From Methanobacterium sp. (lineage in GTDB: Archaea; Methanobacteriota; Methanobacteria; Methanobacteriales; Methanobacteriaceae): a stretch of DNA of 64,000 nt. Below are positions 40,977 through 49,717 of the stretch, piece after piece. Each line of letters starts with the position of its first letter. Position 1 is the first letter of the stretch. The DNA is taken from contig NZ_JACRGA010000026.1 in the NCBI RefSeq assembly GCF_016217785.1, positions 1 to 64,000 on the forward strand, written 5' to 3'. The notes beneath the pieces are model-generated. The model was not told where the DNA came from, searched no databases, and was given only the letters and a program-made list of their open reading frames with translations. The position numbers and the translations under genes were made by a program.

Positions 40977-41252
40977 ATGGAATCAGATGATGAAATAAAA
41001 AGGCTCGAAAGAGCCCTGGAAGATAAAAACTGCAGTGTAGAAAAACATTCAAGTGTCATGGAAATAACGTTTACTCGAAAAGAGGATGCGGACTGGTTTG
41101 AAACTATATTTGAAGATTACCAGCGGGAATCTGCAGTGAGCTGTTTGATGTCCATGCGACCCAGTGGCGCCAATGCAAGGCATAAATTTGTGTTCAATGT
41201 TAAAGACATGGATAAATTCATTGAGTTAATCGAAATAGGTAAAAATAAATAA
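40977..41252 (+). CDS. Hypothetical small protein
   Basis: 91 residues, not recognised. Charged and probably alpha/beta, starting MESDDEIKRLERALEDKNC, with VMEITFTRKEDADWFETIFEDY and a final DMDKFIELIEIG. Methanogen-restricted by impression. The frame opens upstream at 40905, but the earlier part has odd composition and is AT-repeat rich (ttggttaaaa repeated at about 40893-40926), so the ATG at 40977 is taken as start. Confidence 0.6.
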   Translation: MESDDEIKRLERALEDKNCSVEKHSSVMEITFTRKEDADWFETIFEDYQRESAVSCLMSMRPSGANARHKFVFNVKDMDKFIELIEIGKNK

Positions 41253-41298
41253 AATTCATAAAAAAATTGGGGACCTTTAACTTTTGTTTCAAGGTTTA

Positions 41299-41856
41299 TT
41301 AGCCCTTGGCCAGTTCCCTGCCAATCTTTCTTGCCCGGTCCATAACTTCTTTTTTGTTTTTAACTTCTCCGGGAATCCGGTTTTCCGTTGATGTGAGCAT
41401 GTCCACCACATTATAACCTAGAAAATCGAACATGTTGCGGGTGTAGTAAAAGTATTCCTTAAACATGTTTTCATCAGGGTTGTTCTGTGAGAATACCAGT
41501 GCCATGTCTTTTTGCCCGTATTTTTCCTCAAATCCTGTCTTGAAGTTGGCGAAAAGCCGGTCAGTGAAGAGTTTTGCCTGGGCACTCATCTGCCACATGT
41601 AAACAGGGGAACCCAGTACAAAGGCATCGGCCTCCCTTATCTTAGCATAGGCAATCTGCATATCATCACTAGTACCACATTCCCCATTATTTTCCTTACA
41701 GTGCATGCATGCCTTACAGGGGGCGATATCCATCTTACTCAAATTTAAAAGTTCAGTTTCTGCTCCAGCTTCACTGGCACCATTTAATATTTCTTCAACC
41801 ATAATCCCAGTGTTGCTCCCTTCCCGGGGGCTTCCAACAAATCCCACTACCTTCAT
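41299..41856 (-). CDS. Iron-sulfur flavoprotein (NADPH-dependent FMN reductase family)
   Basis: 185 residues. The FMN-binding loop is GSPREGSNTGIM near the N terminus, followed by the compact cysteine motif PCKACMHCKENNGEC that binds a 4Fe-4S cluster in archaeal iron-sulfur flavoproteins, then FVLGSPVYMWQMSAQAKLFTDR. These pass electrons from ferredoxin and may detoxify oxygen or act in the methanogen redox network. The ATG at 41856 lies nine bases behind AGGAGG; an upstream TTG is less likely. The next gene upstream on this strand is another Fe-S protein, 55 bases away. Confidence 0.9.
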   Translation of the reverse strand: MKVVGFVGSPREGSNTGIMVEEILNGASEAGAETELLNLSKMDIAPCKACMHCKENNGECGTSDDMQIAYAKIREADAFVLGSPVYMWQMSAQAKLFTDRLFANFKTGFEEKYGQKDMALVFSQNNPDENMFKEYFYYTRNMFDFLGYNVVDMLTSTENRIPGEVKNKKEVMDRARKIGRELAKG

Positions 41857-41911
41857 TTTTCCCAACCTCCTATTTTAACACGTATCTTATGGATTGACTA
41901 TATTTAATATA

Positions 41912-42727
41912 TTATACTATTTCCCCATTTATGGAAATGGTGTAATCCTTAATGATTATATTCTTTTGAGCCTTTTCCAGGGCACGTTTGACGATTACTT
42001 CAATACCCGAGCAGCAGGGAACTTCCATGTGAACGATGGTAATGGATTTTATATCCTGCCTGGTGAAGATCTCACTTAACTTATCCACGTATTCGTCAAT
42101 GGTCTTATCCAGCTTGGGGCAGAGGATTATCAGAACTTTATCTTTTAGGAACCTTTGATGGAAATTGGCATAGGCAAAGGGCACGCAATCTGCTGTAATG
42201 AGAAGATCCGCATTTTTAAGGTAAGGTGCATTGGGATTTAAAAGCTGCAGCTGCACTGGCCAGTTACCTAGTTCTGCACTTAGAATCTGGGGAGATTCCC
42301 CACTTCCTGGTTTTGGTTCTGGAACCTGCATCGCAGAACCTGGGCAGCCACAGGCCAGGGGAGCTTCCTCTTCATAATCAGGAATTTCAATATTTTTCTC
42401 CTTCAAAAAATCTAAAGCCTCATTCAAGTATTTTGTCTGGCCATGTTCATGAAGATGTTTTAGATGGGCCTTGGTAACGTTAGGGCCGGCTTTTACAATA
42501 TTTTCCATGACTTTGTATTCATCATATGGTTTAGCTTCTCTTCTTTCAACTTCTATGGCTCCTTCAGGGCAGTCTCCAATACAGGCCCCCAGTCCATCGC
42601 AGAAGAGATCACTTATGAGCCGGGCCTTACCATCAATCACTTGCAGTGCACCCTCTGGACACCCAGTAACACAACTACCACAACCATTACATTTTTCTTC
42701 ATTGATCCGGATAACATCCCTCTCCAT
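41912..42727 (-). CDS. Ferredoxin-domain protein with large C-terminal domain
   Basis: 271 residues. The N-terminal ferredoxin domain has a full cluster set (CNGCGSCVTGCPEGA) and a second set in which the middle cysteine is a leucine (CDGLGACIGDCPEGA), so the second cluster may be altered; this variant is found in homologues too. The remaining 200 residues have ACGCPGSAMQ, LITADCVPFAYANFHQRFL and HMEVPCCSGIEVI, with conserved cysteines typical of this anaerobe family of unknown function. It is upstream of and probably in one operon with the iron-sulfur flavoprotein. Confidence 0.85.
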   Translation of the reverse strand: MERDVIRINEEKCNGCGSCVTGCPEGALQVIDGKARLISDLFCDGLGACIGDCPEGAIEVERREAKPYDEYKVMENIVKAGPNVTKAHLKHLHEHGQTKYLNEALDFLKEKNIEIPDYEEEAPLACGCPGSAMQVPEPKPGSGESPQILSAELGNWPVQLQLLNPNAPYLKNADLLITADCVPFAYANFHQRFLKDKVLIILCPKLDKTIDEYVDKLSEIFTRQDIKSITIVHMEVPCCSGIEVIVKRALEKAQKNIIIKDYTISINGEIV

Positions 42728-43106
42728 AGTAAACCCTCATTTTTTATTACTTTTTTTTATTACAAAATACATGTCTTTTATGAGATCATCCAATTTTTTA
42801 GTGACTGAATTATTATATATGATTATAAGTTGAAATAACATTTCATTTACAGGAAAGATCAGTCAATTGGGGTATATGAGACATTTCATTTAGGCAAAGT
42901 TTGGGCCAAGTATGATCCTGAAACCGATTATTTATTGAAAAATCATGTGAAATGGTAAAGATATTGGAGTGATAATTTTTGGAATATCCACTCAAGGATC
43001 GGTGTAGCTGAAACATAGATAAATTTAATACTGGTTGAACATTATTATTATTCTCTCATATGCCAATTCCCTAACAAAGATTTCCCTCAGCTCTGAGATT
43101 GTAAGT

Positions 43107-43345
43107 CGCCTGTGGGAAGTCTTTTGTTACGGGAAACTTTTTCAATTAGTTCAATTAACCGCATCTTGACAGGCGCTGGCTCATTAAATTAACAAGTACA
43201 GCCACTGAAAGCCCTGATAATGCTTAAGAATGCTTAAAAAACGGTTACTTTATTATTCCCTGGAAATTTTTTTGCGGGTGCTTTTGCACCTGGTCTCGCC
43301 AGGTGGCGAGGAAGTGAGGCGGAGCCGAATGCCGAGCCAACTAAC
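43107..43345. other. Cluster of GC-rich hairpins in an otherwise AT-rich gap
   Basis: cgcctgt (43107-43113) and acaggcg (43169-43175) enclose a 55-base loop; tggct/agcca (43177-43181/43200-43204), ggtgc/gcacc (43277-43281/43286-43290) and ctcgcc/ggcgag (43295-43300/43305-43310) follow, then a GC-rich tail to about 43340. It lies in a 1.0-kb region (42728-43748) without a convincing gene. It could be an untranslated RNA, a REP-like element or the debris of a mobile element. Confidence 0.4.
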
Positions 43346-43598
43346 TCTAAAAATCAATGCATCTTTGATTTATGCAGGTGGTAAAGTTTCGATGAAATTT
43401 TATCACCATATTCATGGAGATACACTATTTTAATTGATTATTATAACATATTTTACACATTTAATATATATCATATGGTAGTTTTTTACAGTTCTTGATA
43501 CCAATATTTCTAGATGCATTGAACAAACTAATAGGAAGTATCAGAAGATTTAAAAACATAATAATATAGATTGGCTTTGTTAGTATTGTAGGAGAACT

Positions 43599-43705
43599 TA
43601 ACTTTCAACCTGGCACCTGCAATGATAACAATTTTTCATCACACTTTCCCCCTGGACCTGGTCCAGCCCATGGGGGCTGGATCCTATGCCCCGTTGAGAA
43701 AGTTA
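43599..43705. other. Candidate structured RNA or small inverted-repeat element
   Basis: taactttcaac (43599-43609) pairs with gttgagaaagtta (43693-43705) as terminal stem; inside, a near-perfect stem of about ten pairs (43660-43669 with 43674-43683) has a four-base loop. The 107-base unit lies just past the stop of the helix-hairpin-helix gene, on a block that also holds a transposase relic. Either a noncoding RNA or a MITE-like remnant. Confidence 0.45.
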
Positions 43706-43748
43706 GGTAAATGGATAATGCCCTGTATTTTTGGATTCATAGGGATAA

Positions 43749-44423
43749 TCAATATTCCACATCTAATAAAACATTAAGAGTTTCATTAACCAGAAATTCC
43801 ATGTCTTTGGGGTTTATTCTTCCTTTATAATACTTTTTATTTTCATTTACCTTTACTAAATTCTGGTACAAATCATCAGGAGTTGCATTTTTTATTTTTT
43901 CCACAGTATCATACTCAGAATTCAGTAACAAGGTTGCAAAAGCAGGATTAACATAACGCAACCGGGAAACATCACAAATCTTTGCTAAAACTAATGTTTC
44001 CTCTTCATCAAAACCTAACTCCTTTTTTAACTCGTCCCGATCTTTTTTCAAAGCAACTTTCTGGTAAAGTTGGGGAGTGGTTTTAATATCATTCTTTTCC
44101 AGTTTTTCCTTGGTATCAGGAGATAAACCAGGGAAATCTTTTATCTTCCTTGGTTGAGGATGATAACTATTTACTTCCCTTCGGAGAATTGTTAAATAGT
44201 CCACTGTTAATCCAGCTAAATCTGAGAATTCTTTAACTTTGTTTTTTGTTTTCAGAACTTGTTGCAGTTGATGTAAATCTTCGATGTTTTGTTTTCTTAT
44301 AACATTGAAGTTTTTGTCAATGTCTTTTTTGAGTATTTGCTGGCTGGGAAGTAAATTTCTGGACTTTAAGTTCTCTTTGAGTTCGTTTAAACTCATTTTG
44401 CTTAAATCAATGTAATATCCCAT
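43749..44423 (-). CDS. Helix-hairpin-helix (DUF4332-like) protein
   Basis: 224 residues. KIKDFPGLSPDTKEKLEKNDIKTTPQLYQKVALKKDRDEL (about 92-131) is a helix-hairpin-helix of the DUF4332 type, and YLTILRREVNSYHP and VLAKICDVSRLRYVNPAFATLLLN fit a second such unit. Such motifs bind DNA or nucleotides non-specifically. The first 60 residues are helical and charged. ATG at 44423 lies 20 bases from the end of a transposase relic. Function not known. Confidence 0.7.
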   Translation of the reverse strand: MGYYIDLSKMSLNELKENLKSRNLLPSQQILKKDIDKNFNVIRKQNIEDLHQLQQVLKTKNKVKEFSDLAGLTVDYLTILRREVNSYHPQPRKIKDFPGLSPDTKEKLEKNDIKTTPQLYQKVALKKDRDELKKELGFDEEETLVLAKICDVSRLRYVNPAFATLLLNSEYDTVEKIKNATPDDLYQNLVKVNENKKYYKGRINPKDMEFLVNETLNVLLDVEY

Positions 44424-44443
44424 AAATAACAGCCCCTCAAGGT

Positions 44444-44622
44444 TTATCTAATTTTTATCAATTTATTTATTTTTTCATTTTTATACATCACGCGAATCAG
44501 TGGGATTTCAATGAATTTTGTTGACAGTTTGTTTTTAATTGTATGCCAAAGTCTTTCTATAGGGTTGAGATCTGATGTTGGTAGGCATATGAAGTTTATG
44601 TTATGTGATTTAGCTATCTTAG
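44444..44622 (-). pseudogene. IS630-type transposase, C-terminal remnant
   Basis: The minus strand reads about 59 residues: IAKSHNINFICLPTSDLNPIERLWHTIKNKLS, then a basic end and a stop at 44444. The LP.SPDLNPIE.lW..IK segment is the hallmark of the third catalytic acidic residue of IS630/Tc1 transposases (Glu in PIE). The N-terminal two thirds are missing, and the remnant runs directly into the stop codon of the methyltransferase gene. So a once-inserted element has been deleted down to a stub. Confidence 0.8.
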
Positions 44623-45465
44623 CTATTTTTTACTTGCAACAATCGCAAATCCATCGGACTCAGGATCATAATCGCTACCTGTAACATCCCCATAAACATT
44701 ATCTATTTTAAACCCATTTTCTTCAAATTCCTGTTTAAGTGATTGTAAACTGAAGTGCTGTAACCAGTTGTAAATGACTTTTTTTTGCCCAGTGGCTTCA
44801 ATGATTGTGTATTTATCTAGAGTTACCTTTTCCGGGTTATATTTAAAACTGTTAATGAAGCAGTAGTAATCTTCTGAAGACCAGAAATGGTCCATTTGAT
44901 TTAATTCATAGGTGGCCGATTCTTCTTTTTGATTAAAGTAATTCAAAGAGTAAACATCGAGAATGATTTTCCCATGGGTTTCAAGAAATCTCCTGAATTT
45001 GCCCAGCATGATCCTTCTTTGCTGAGGACTCAGGGCACAGTAGTCGCACATGATCATGGTAATTGCATCGAATTTGCCGTCGGTAACAAAATCAAGGTAG
45101 TTCTGGTGAATATAATTAACATTCAAATTGAATTTTGCAGATCTTTCCTTGGCATAACCAATGGATCTTTTTGAAAAATCAATTCCAGTCACTTTAATTC
45201 CTTTTTTGGCTAATCGATTGGTATAAAGACCTGGACCACAGCCAAAGTCAATTAAGCTAGAATCAGAGTTCAAGTTCAGCAAATTCACCATCCACCAAAC
45301 TGATTTTTCGATAAACTTAATGTTGCGTGAAGAAACATCAATGGACTCATCCAGATGATACTCTAACATTTTCTGAGAAGTATACTCATCAGTCCAGAGA
45401 TCTAGGGCTGTATAAAACTCGAAGGGCTTTGGTTTTTTATTTATCTGGTATAATTTGTCAAACAT
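44623..45465 (-). CDS. SAM-dependent methyltransferase, class I
   Basis: 280 residues. Motif I LIDFGCGPGLYTNRLAKKG, motif II VTGIDFSKRSIGYAKER and DAITMIMCDYCALSPQQRRIMLGKFRRFLETHGKIILDVYSL identify the Rossmann methyltransferase. N-terminal FYTALDLWTDEYTSQKMLEYHLD is found in a group of small-molecule methyltransferases. The substrate is unknown. The stop codon TAG at 44623 abuts the transposase remnant, so the original 3' end may have been changed by it. Confidence 0.85.
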   Translation of the reverse strand: MFDKLYQINKKPKPFEFYTALDLWTDEYTSQKMLEYHLDESIDVSSRNIKFIEKSVWWMVNLLNLNSDSSLIDFGCGPGLYTNRLAKKGIKVTGIDFSKRSIGYAKERSAKFNLNVNYIHQNYLDFVTDGKFDAITMIMCDYCALSPQQRRIMLGKFRRFLETHGKIILDVYSLNYFNQKEESATYELNQMDHFWSSEDYYCFINSFKYNPEKVTLDKYTIIEATGQKKVIYNWLQHFSLQSLKQEFEENGFKIDNVYGDVTGSDYDPESDGFAIVASKK

Positions 45466-45702
45466 AAAATCACAGGGCTTAATTCATTATTTAAATATTA
45501 AAATTCTATATTAATATAATTTGATAATTTAACTCAAAGTAGCAGGTCCAGAACCAAACTTAAATCAGGAAAACAGCCACATCCACACCATTGTTTCTTT
45601 AAGCCAAAGAAAAATCCGCCCCAGGGATTTAATTATGTGGTTTTTGGAAGTTGTAGTATTGCTGTTAGTGTGCTAACATTCAATACAAAACCCTTAAAGT
45701 AC

Positions 45703-45855
45703 TTACACGCCGGAGGCCGGCTGACGACCGAAGGTCGGCGCAGGGTTCCGGCTAATCACCAAAAACCCGGACATACTTACTCTGAAAACAAATAGTGTAA
45801 AAGATAACTTCTCGCCGAGGCCAACTTCGTAATATGCCGATATAACGAAGTACGT
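45703..45855. repeat. GC-rich short palindromes (REP-like)
   Basis: gccgg/ccggc (about 45710-45724), cgacc/ggtcg (about 45725-45738) and a cttcgt/acgaag pair (about 45825-45850) are packed in a GC-rich island within the 750-base gap 45466-46213. An open frame across it (45703-45900, minus) has no ribosome binding site or homology I recognise and is not called. The rest of the gap shows nothing. Confidence 0.4.
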
Positions 45856-46213
45856 TTCATGTAAGAAGAATTTAAAATTAACATTATCCTTTATTAACAA
45901 GATATTTCATAGGAAATTTATGGCCATACATTCTTATTAGTAAGATATTAAGGAATTACTTAACAAATTGTGAGTTATGATTGCTAAAATAATGAGAATG
46001 AGTTGTTTTTCCTTTTTTGGTTATTATGTTTTTTGGCTTTATTCAGTTCCACAATTCTGACAAAAAGGACTGTATCATTCTCATGTCACTGTTGCATTTA
46101 CCTACATTAACTCTAAAACCCCTCTAAATGTTTTTTTGACTATTTCTACTAAAAAATTAAAGTTATTAAAAAAAGGGTGAGGTTTTTAGGAAACCTCCTT
46201 TAATATTTATGGA

Positions 46214-46783
46214 TTAAGCTTGTGCTTGCAGTTTATACGTCACTATTTGGTCATTTTCATCATCCAAGTAAAGTGTAAATGGTGATGTACCCCCTGCAGG
46301 TATTGAATCAAGGCTGGCATATGTTGTATGAGTTGCAACAACTTTACCAGTTGAATCATAACCTGTTCCGCTGATTTCAACGTATTTTTTATCAGTATTA
46401 TAATTGTTTTGAACTTCCCCCGAAACTATATAATTTCCAATACTATCGCGTCTTGCACTTGAACTTAATACCGTTATGTTTCCTGTTGGTAGTGAAGATG
46501 TGCTTACAGATGAAGATGATGAATGTGTTGCAGTTGTTTTATCCGAAGAAATCATCCCTGCCAGCCCTACAATTACTATGAGTCCTACAACACAAACTCC
46601 TACAAACATGATCGCTGCTTTCCCACCTGAACTTTGTTTACTCCACCATCCACTTGCTCCACTTTTTGGCTCTTTATTTTTCGATGGTGCAGTTACAGAT
46701 TCTTTTAATTTTGTACCACAATTCTGACAGAATCCTGCTGAATCTGCATTTACTTTATTACACTTAGGACAAATCTTTGTCAT
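46214..46783 (-). CDS. Zinc-ribbon membrane protein with extracellular FxLYD-like domain
   Basis: 189 residues. A zinc ribbon (CPKCNKVNADSAGFCQNCG, 5-23) on the cytoplasmic side, a basic/polar linker, a single membrane helix (about 55-78, AAIMFVGVCVVGLIVIVGLAG), a Ser/Thr-rich spacer, and an outer domain (ITVLSSSARRDSIGNYIVSGEVQNNYNTDKKYVEISGTGYDSTGKVV to TSPFTLYLDD) of the FxLYD type. Such proteins are frequent in Methanobacteria; a sensory or cell-surface role is inference. Confidence 0.8.
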   Translation of the reverse strand: MTKICPKCNKVNADSAGFCQNCGTKLKESVTAPSKNKEPKSGASGWWSKQSSGGKAAIMFVGVCVVGLIVIVGLAGMISSDKTTATHSSSSSVSTSSLPTGNITVLSSSARRDSIGNYIVSGEVQNNYNTDKKYVEISGTGYDSTGKVVATHTTYASLDSIPAGGTSPFTLYLDDENDQIVTYKLQAQA

Positions 46784-46820
46784 TTAATCGCTCCTATTTT
46801 TTTGATAATAAAAAAAAACA

Positions 46821-47177
46821 TCAACTACTAATTATCATCCATTTTATTGCTTTGACTATAATTGCGAGGCCTATACCTCCAATTAACCCTGTTAATAATC
46901 TTAACCCATTATTACTCAATCTTAATCCAATTAATTGCGTAAAACCATCTAAAAATGCGGGAATTAACATTATTATTGCGATAAAAATTAAATAAACAGT
47001 ATACTCTACGTAAACAAAGTAAGCTAAGATAAAATAGGAAAATGCCCCTATATAGAATCCTGTACATCGAGAACAAACAGGAAAATAATGTCCCCTAATT
47101 TTAAAGGTTCTTTCAGGGATTCTGTGGCATATTAAATTTGAAAATTTAAATTCTTCATTCTTTACTTCGTGTTTCAT
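46821..47177 (-). CDS. DUF2085 membrane protein
   Basis: 118 residues. NLICHRIPERTFKIRGHYFPVCSRCTGFYIGAF is the signature of DUF2085 (Cys-His and CSRCTG, possibly metal binding), followed by three hydrophobic helices. The family's function is unknown. The ATG at 47177 has a GGGGG tract before it and begins where homologues do; an in-frame ATG at 47216 would add a non-conserved 13-residue tail. Confidence 0.85.
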   Translation of the reverse strand: MKHEVKNEEFKFSNLICHRIPERTFKIRGHYFPVCSRCTGFYIGAFSYFILAYFVYVEYTVYLIFIAIIMLIPAFLDGFTQLIGLRLSNNGLRLLTGLIGGIGLAIIVKAIKWMIISS

Positions 47178-47739
47178 AGGCCCCCGCCCAATTTTTGTCT
47201 GATAACAATTTTCCAATTAAACAACAATATGCTGTCAGTATACTTAAATGTTACTTTTGGATAATACCAAATATTAAAATTAAATTAAATTAATTTTAAT
47301 TCCCTTTAATTAACTAAAATCAATGATTTATCTTTTTAAGTGTTATTTAGGGTTTTTTAGACTAATCTAACATGATATGCCATTTGGGAAGTTTTAAAAC
47401 AAGATATGATCTATGGAGAGTATTATTTTCCATTGGGCTTGAATTTTTTGAATCATATTTGGTGTACATAAGAGTTATATATTACTTAATCATTAAATAT
47501 ATTTATTATAATGCTCGAACGTATGTTAAATAAGTTAAGATTGTTTAATTTTTTAAATAAAGATTATTTAGCCACTTTTAGCGAAAATACGGTACTATTA
47601 CGAAGTAGCCCCCACTTCTCATAGTTCAGTAAAAAGAACCCCTTACCAAATCATACATTACCCTACCAAACAATAATATTTAGAGAAAACAATCAAATAT
47701 ATAGAAATTCATGGATCCCGATTTAGAGGAGGAATAAAG
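47178..47739. other. 560-base spacer without a gene
   Basis: AT-rich DNA between a minus-strand gene and the PAS gene. Two taccaaa-type repeats lie at about 47644-47670. The GAGGAGG at 47726-47732 belongs to the PAS gene. No RNA gene recognised. Confidence 0.5.
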
Positions 47740-47787
47740 GTAAAAAACGATTACCATATTTTCAGGGAAATATTCGACAAATCTCCT

Positions 47788-49551
47788 ATGGGGGTGCTTC
47801 TTTTTAATGAAGAAGGGGAACTGTTCGATGCTAATGGGTCTGCATTGGAAATAATGGGAATCCATAAATTAAAAGATAGCCCTGAGATTAATTTATTCAA
47901 TAACCCTCTGATTTCCTTTAAAAAAGAGGAGATTCTCAAAAAGGGGTTAATTAATTTTAAAACTGAACTGGATTTTGAAAATATCAGTGGGGTTTACACT
48001 ACCGAAAGATCAGGTAATGCAATTGTTGAGGGAACTGTTTCACTCATTGACACTGGATTTTTAGTGCATGTTCAGGAAGACACATCCCAAGAAAAATCAG
48101 ACAAACTCATTATAAGTGAGGAGAAGTATCGCCGTTTTTTTGAGGATGATCTAACCGGGGACTTCATTGCCACACCAGACGGTAGGGTGATTGAGTGTAA
48201 CCCTGCTTTTGCAGAGATTTACGGTTTTTCTAACCGTGAAGAGGCTGCCCAATCTAATATTTCATCTTTCAACCAGGAAGACTGGGAAAATCTGATAAAA
48301 CGCCTTGAAACTGAGCAAAAAATCAGGGGCCACCAGACCACTCACCAAAGAGGAGACGGGAAAAAAATACACATTGTCAGTAATGTTGTGGCCATGTTCA
48401 GTGAATCAGGCCAACTCATCCAGGTTAAGGGTTATGTTTTCGATGACACTGAACGTAAAGAAGCTGAAGAAGCTTTAAAATGGAGTGAAGAGAAATACAG
48501 GCGTCTTTTTGATGAGGATTTAACCGGGGATTTTATTGCCACTCTTGATGGGGAAATTTTGGAGTGTAACCCTGCCTTTGCGGAGATACATGGGTTTAAA
48601 GATGGTGAAGAAGCTGTTGCATCCAATATCTCCCAATTCAACACCAGTGACTGGGAGAATCTTATCAGCCGCCTTAAAAATGAAGGTAAGATCCAGGATT
48701 ATCAGAGCTGGCAGTTAAGGCCTGATGATAGCAAGATTCACGTTGTTGCTAATGTTGTGGGTATTTTCAATGATCTGGGGGAGATGGTACAAGTTAAAGG
48801 TTATGTTTTCGATGACACTGAACGTAAGGAAGCTGAGGAAGCTTTAAAGCATAGTGAGGAGAAGTATCATCGTTTATTTGATGAGGATCTTACTGGGGAT
48901 TTTATTGCCACTCTTGATGGGAAGATTTTGGAATGTAACCCTGCCTTTGCAGAGATTTACGGTTTTGATACCATTGAAAATGCACTCAAGTGGGATATAT
49001 CCGAGTCAAACCCCTTTGACTGGCCATACATGGTCACCAGGCTCAAGAGTGAGGGTAAAATCAAGGGATTTCAAAGCTGGCAACGAAGATCTGATTTCAT
49101 GAGGATCCATGTTGTTGCCAATCTGGTTGGTATCTTCAATGACTCTGAGGAACTCATCCAGGTTAAAGGCTACGTATTTGATGACACTGAACGTAAACAG
49201 GCTGAAGAAAAACTTGAAAGTGGAAAACGCCAAATAACTCAGATTTTAGACAGCATACAGGATAGTTTTGTTGCATTGGATAATTTCTGGAACTTTATCT
49301 ATGTGAACCGATGTGCCGCAGAATATCTGGGAGTTGATGCAGATGATCTTCTGGGACAAAACCTGTGGGAAAGATTCCCTAAACTTGCTGGAACCATCTA
49401 TGAGACATCCTTCCGTAGGGCAATGAATGAACACGAAGTTCAGCACTTTGAAGCACCCGGAATGCGTAAAACTCAACACTGGTTTGATTTCAGTGTTTAC
49501 CCGTCAGATGATACCATATCTATATTCTGGAGAAAGATTACTATACACTGA
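47788..49551 (+). CDS. PAS-repeat sensor protein without output domain
   Basis: At least 587 residues: an N-terminal PAS (MGVLLFNEEGELFDANGSALEIMG), three tandem near-identical PAS copies starting at residues 110, 233 and 356 (SEEKYRRxFDEDLTGDFIAT, exactly 369 bp apart), and a last PAS at about 478-587 (SFVALDNFWNFIYVNRCAAEYLG). No kinase, methyltransferase or DNA-binding domain is present. The ribosome binding site GAGGAGG (47726-47732) is 54 bases upstream, and the frame is open and PAS-like up to it (KNDYHIFREIFDKSP), so the real start is probably at 47740 (GTA) or another non-standard codon. Probably passes a redox or ligand signal to a partner such as the adjacent kinase-like protein. 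Confidence 0.8.
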   Translation: MGVLLFNEEGELFDANGSALEIMGIHKLKDSPEINLFNNPLISFKKEEILKKGLINFKTELDFENISGVYTTERSGNAIVEGTVSLIDTGFLVHVQEDTSQEKSDKLIISEEKYRRFFEDDLTGDFIATPDGRVIECNPAFAEIYGFSNREEAAQSNISSFNQEDWENLIKRLETEQKIRGHQTTHQRGDGKKIHIVSNVVAMFSESGQLIQVKGYVFDDTERKEAEEALKWSEEKYRRLFDEDLTGDFIATLDGEILECNPAFAEIHGFKDGEEAVASNISQFNTSDWENLISRLKNEGKIQDYQSWQLRPDDSKIHVVANVVGIFNDLGEMVQVKGYVFDDTERKEAEEALKHSEEKYHRLFDEDLTGDFIATLDGKILECNPAFAEIYGFDTIENALKWDISESNPFDWPYMVTRLKSEGKIKGFQSWQRRSDFMRIHVVANLVGIFNDSEELIQVKGYVFDDTERKQAEEKLESGKRQITQILDSIQDSFVALDNFWNFIYVNRCAAEYLGVDADDLLGQNLWERFPKLAGTIYETSFRRAMNEHEVQHFEAPGMRKTQHWFDFSVYPSDDTISIFWRKITIH

Positions 49552-49717
49552 AAGATTACTATACGATAATCCTCTTGAAAAAATCAAACAGATATACAGT
49601 CTAAAATAAGATTATTCAAAAAAAAGGTGTTTTATTAAAAAGGGCGTTTATTTTTAATCTATAAAGAAATTTATAATATCTGAGATAATTAGGGGGTGGT
49701 TAAAGGTTAAAATAGAG

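Noticed and set aside
43230..43433. 67-residue open frame across the GC-rich hairpins
   Set aside because: No ribosome binding site; codons are set by the palindromes.
45703..45900. 65-residue frame on the minus strand through the palindromes
   Set aside because: No start signal, ends within the REP-like tract; likely chance.
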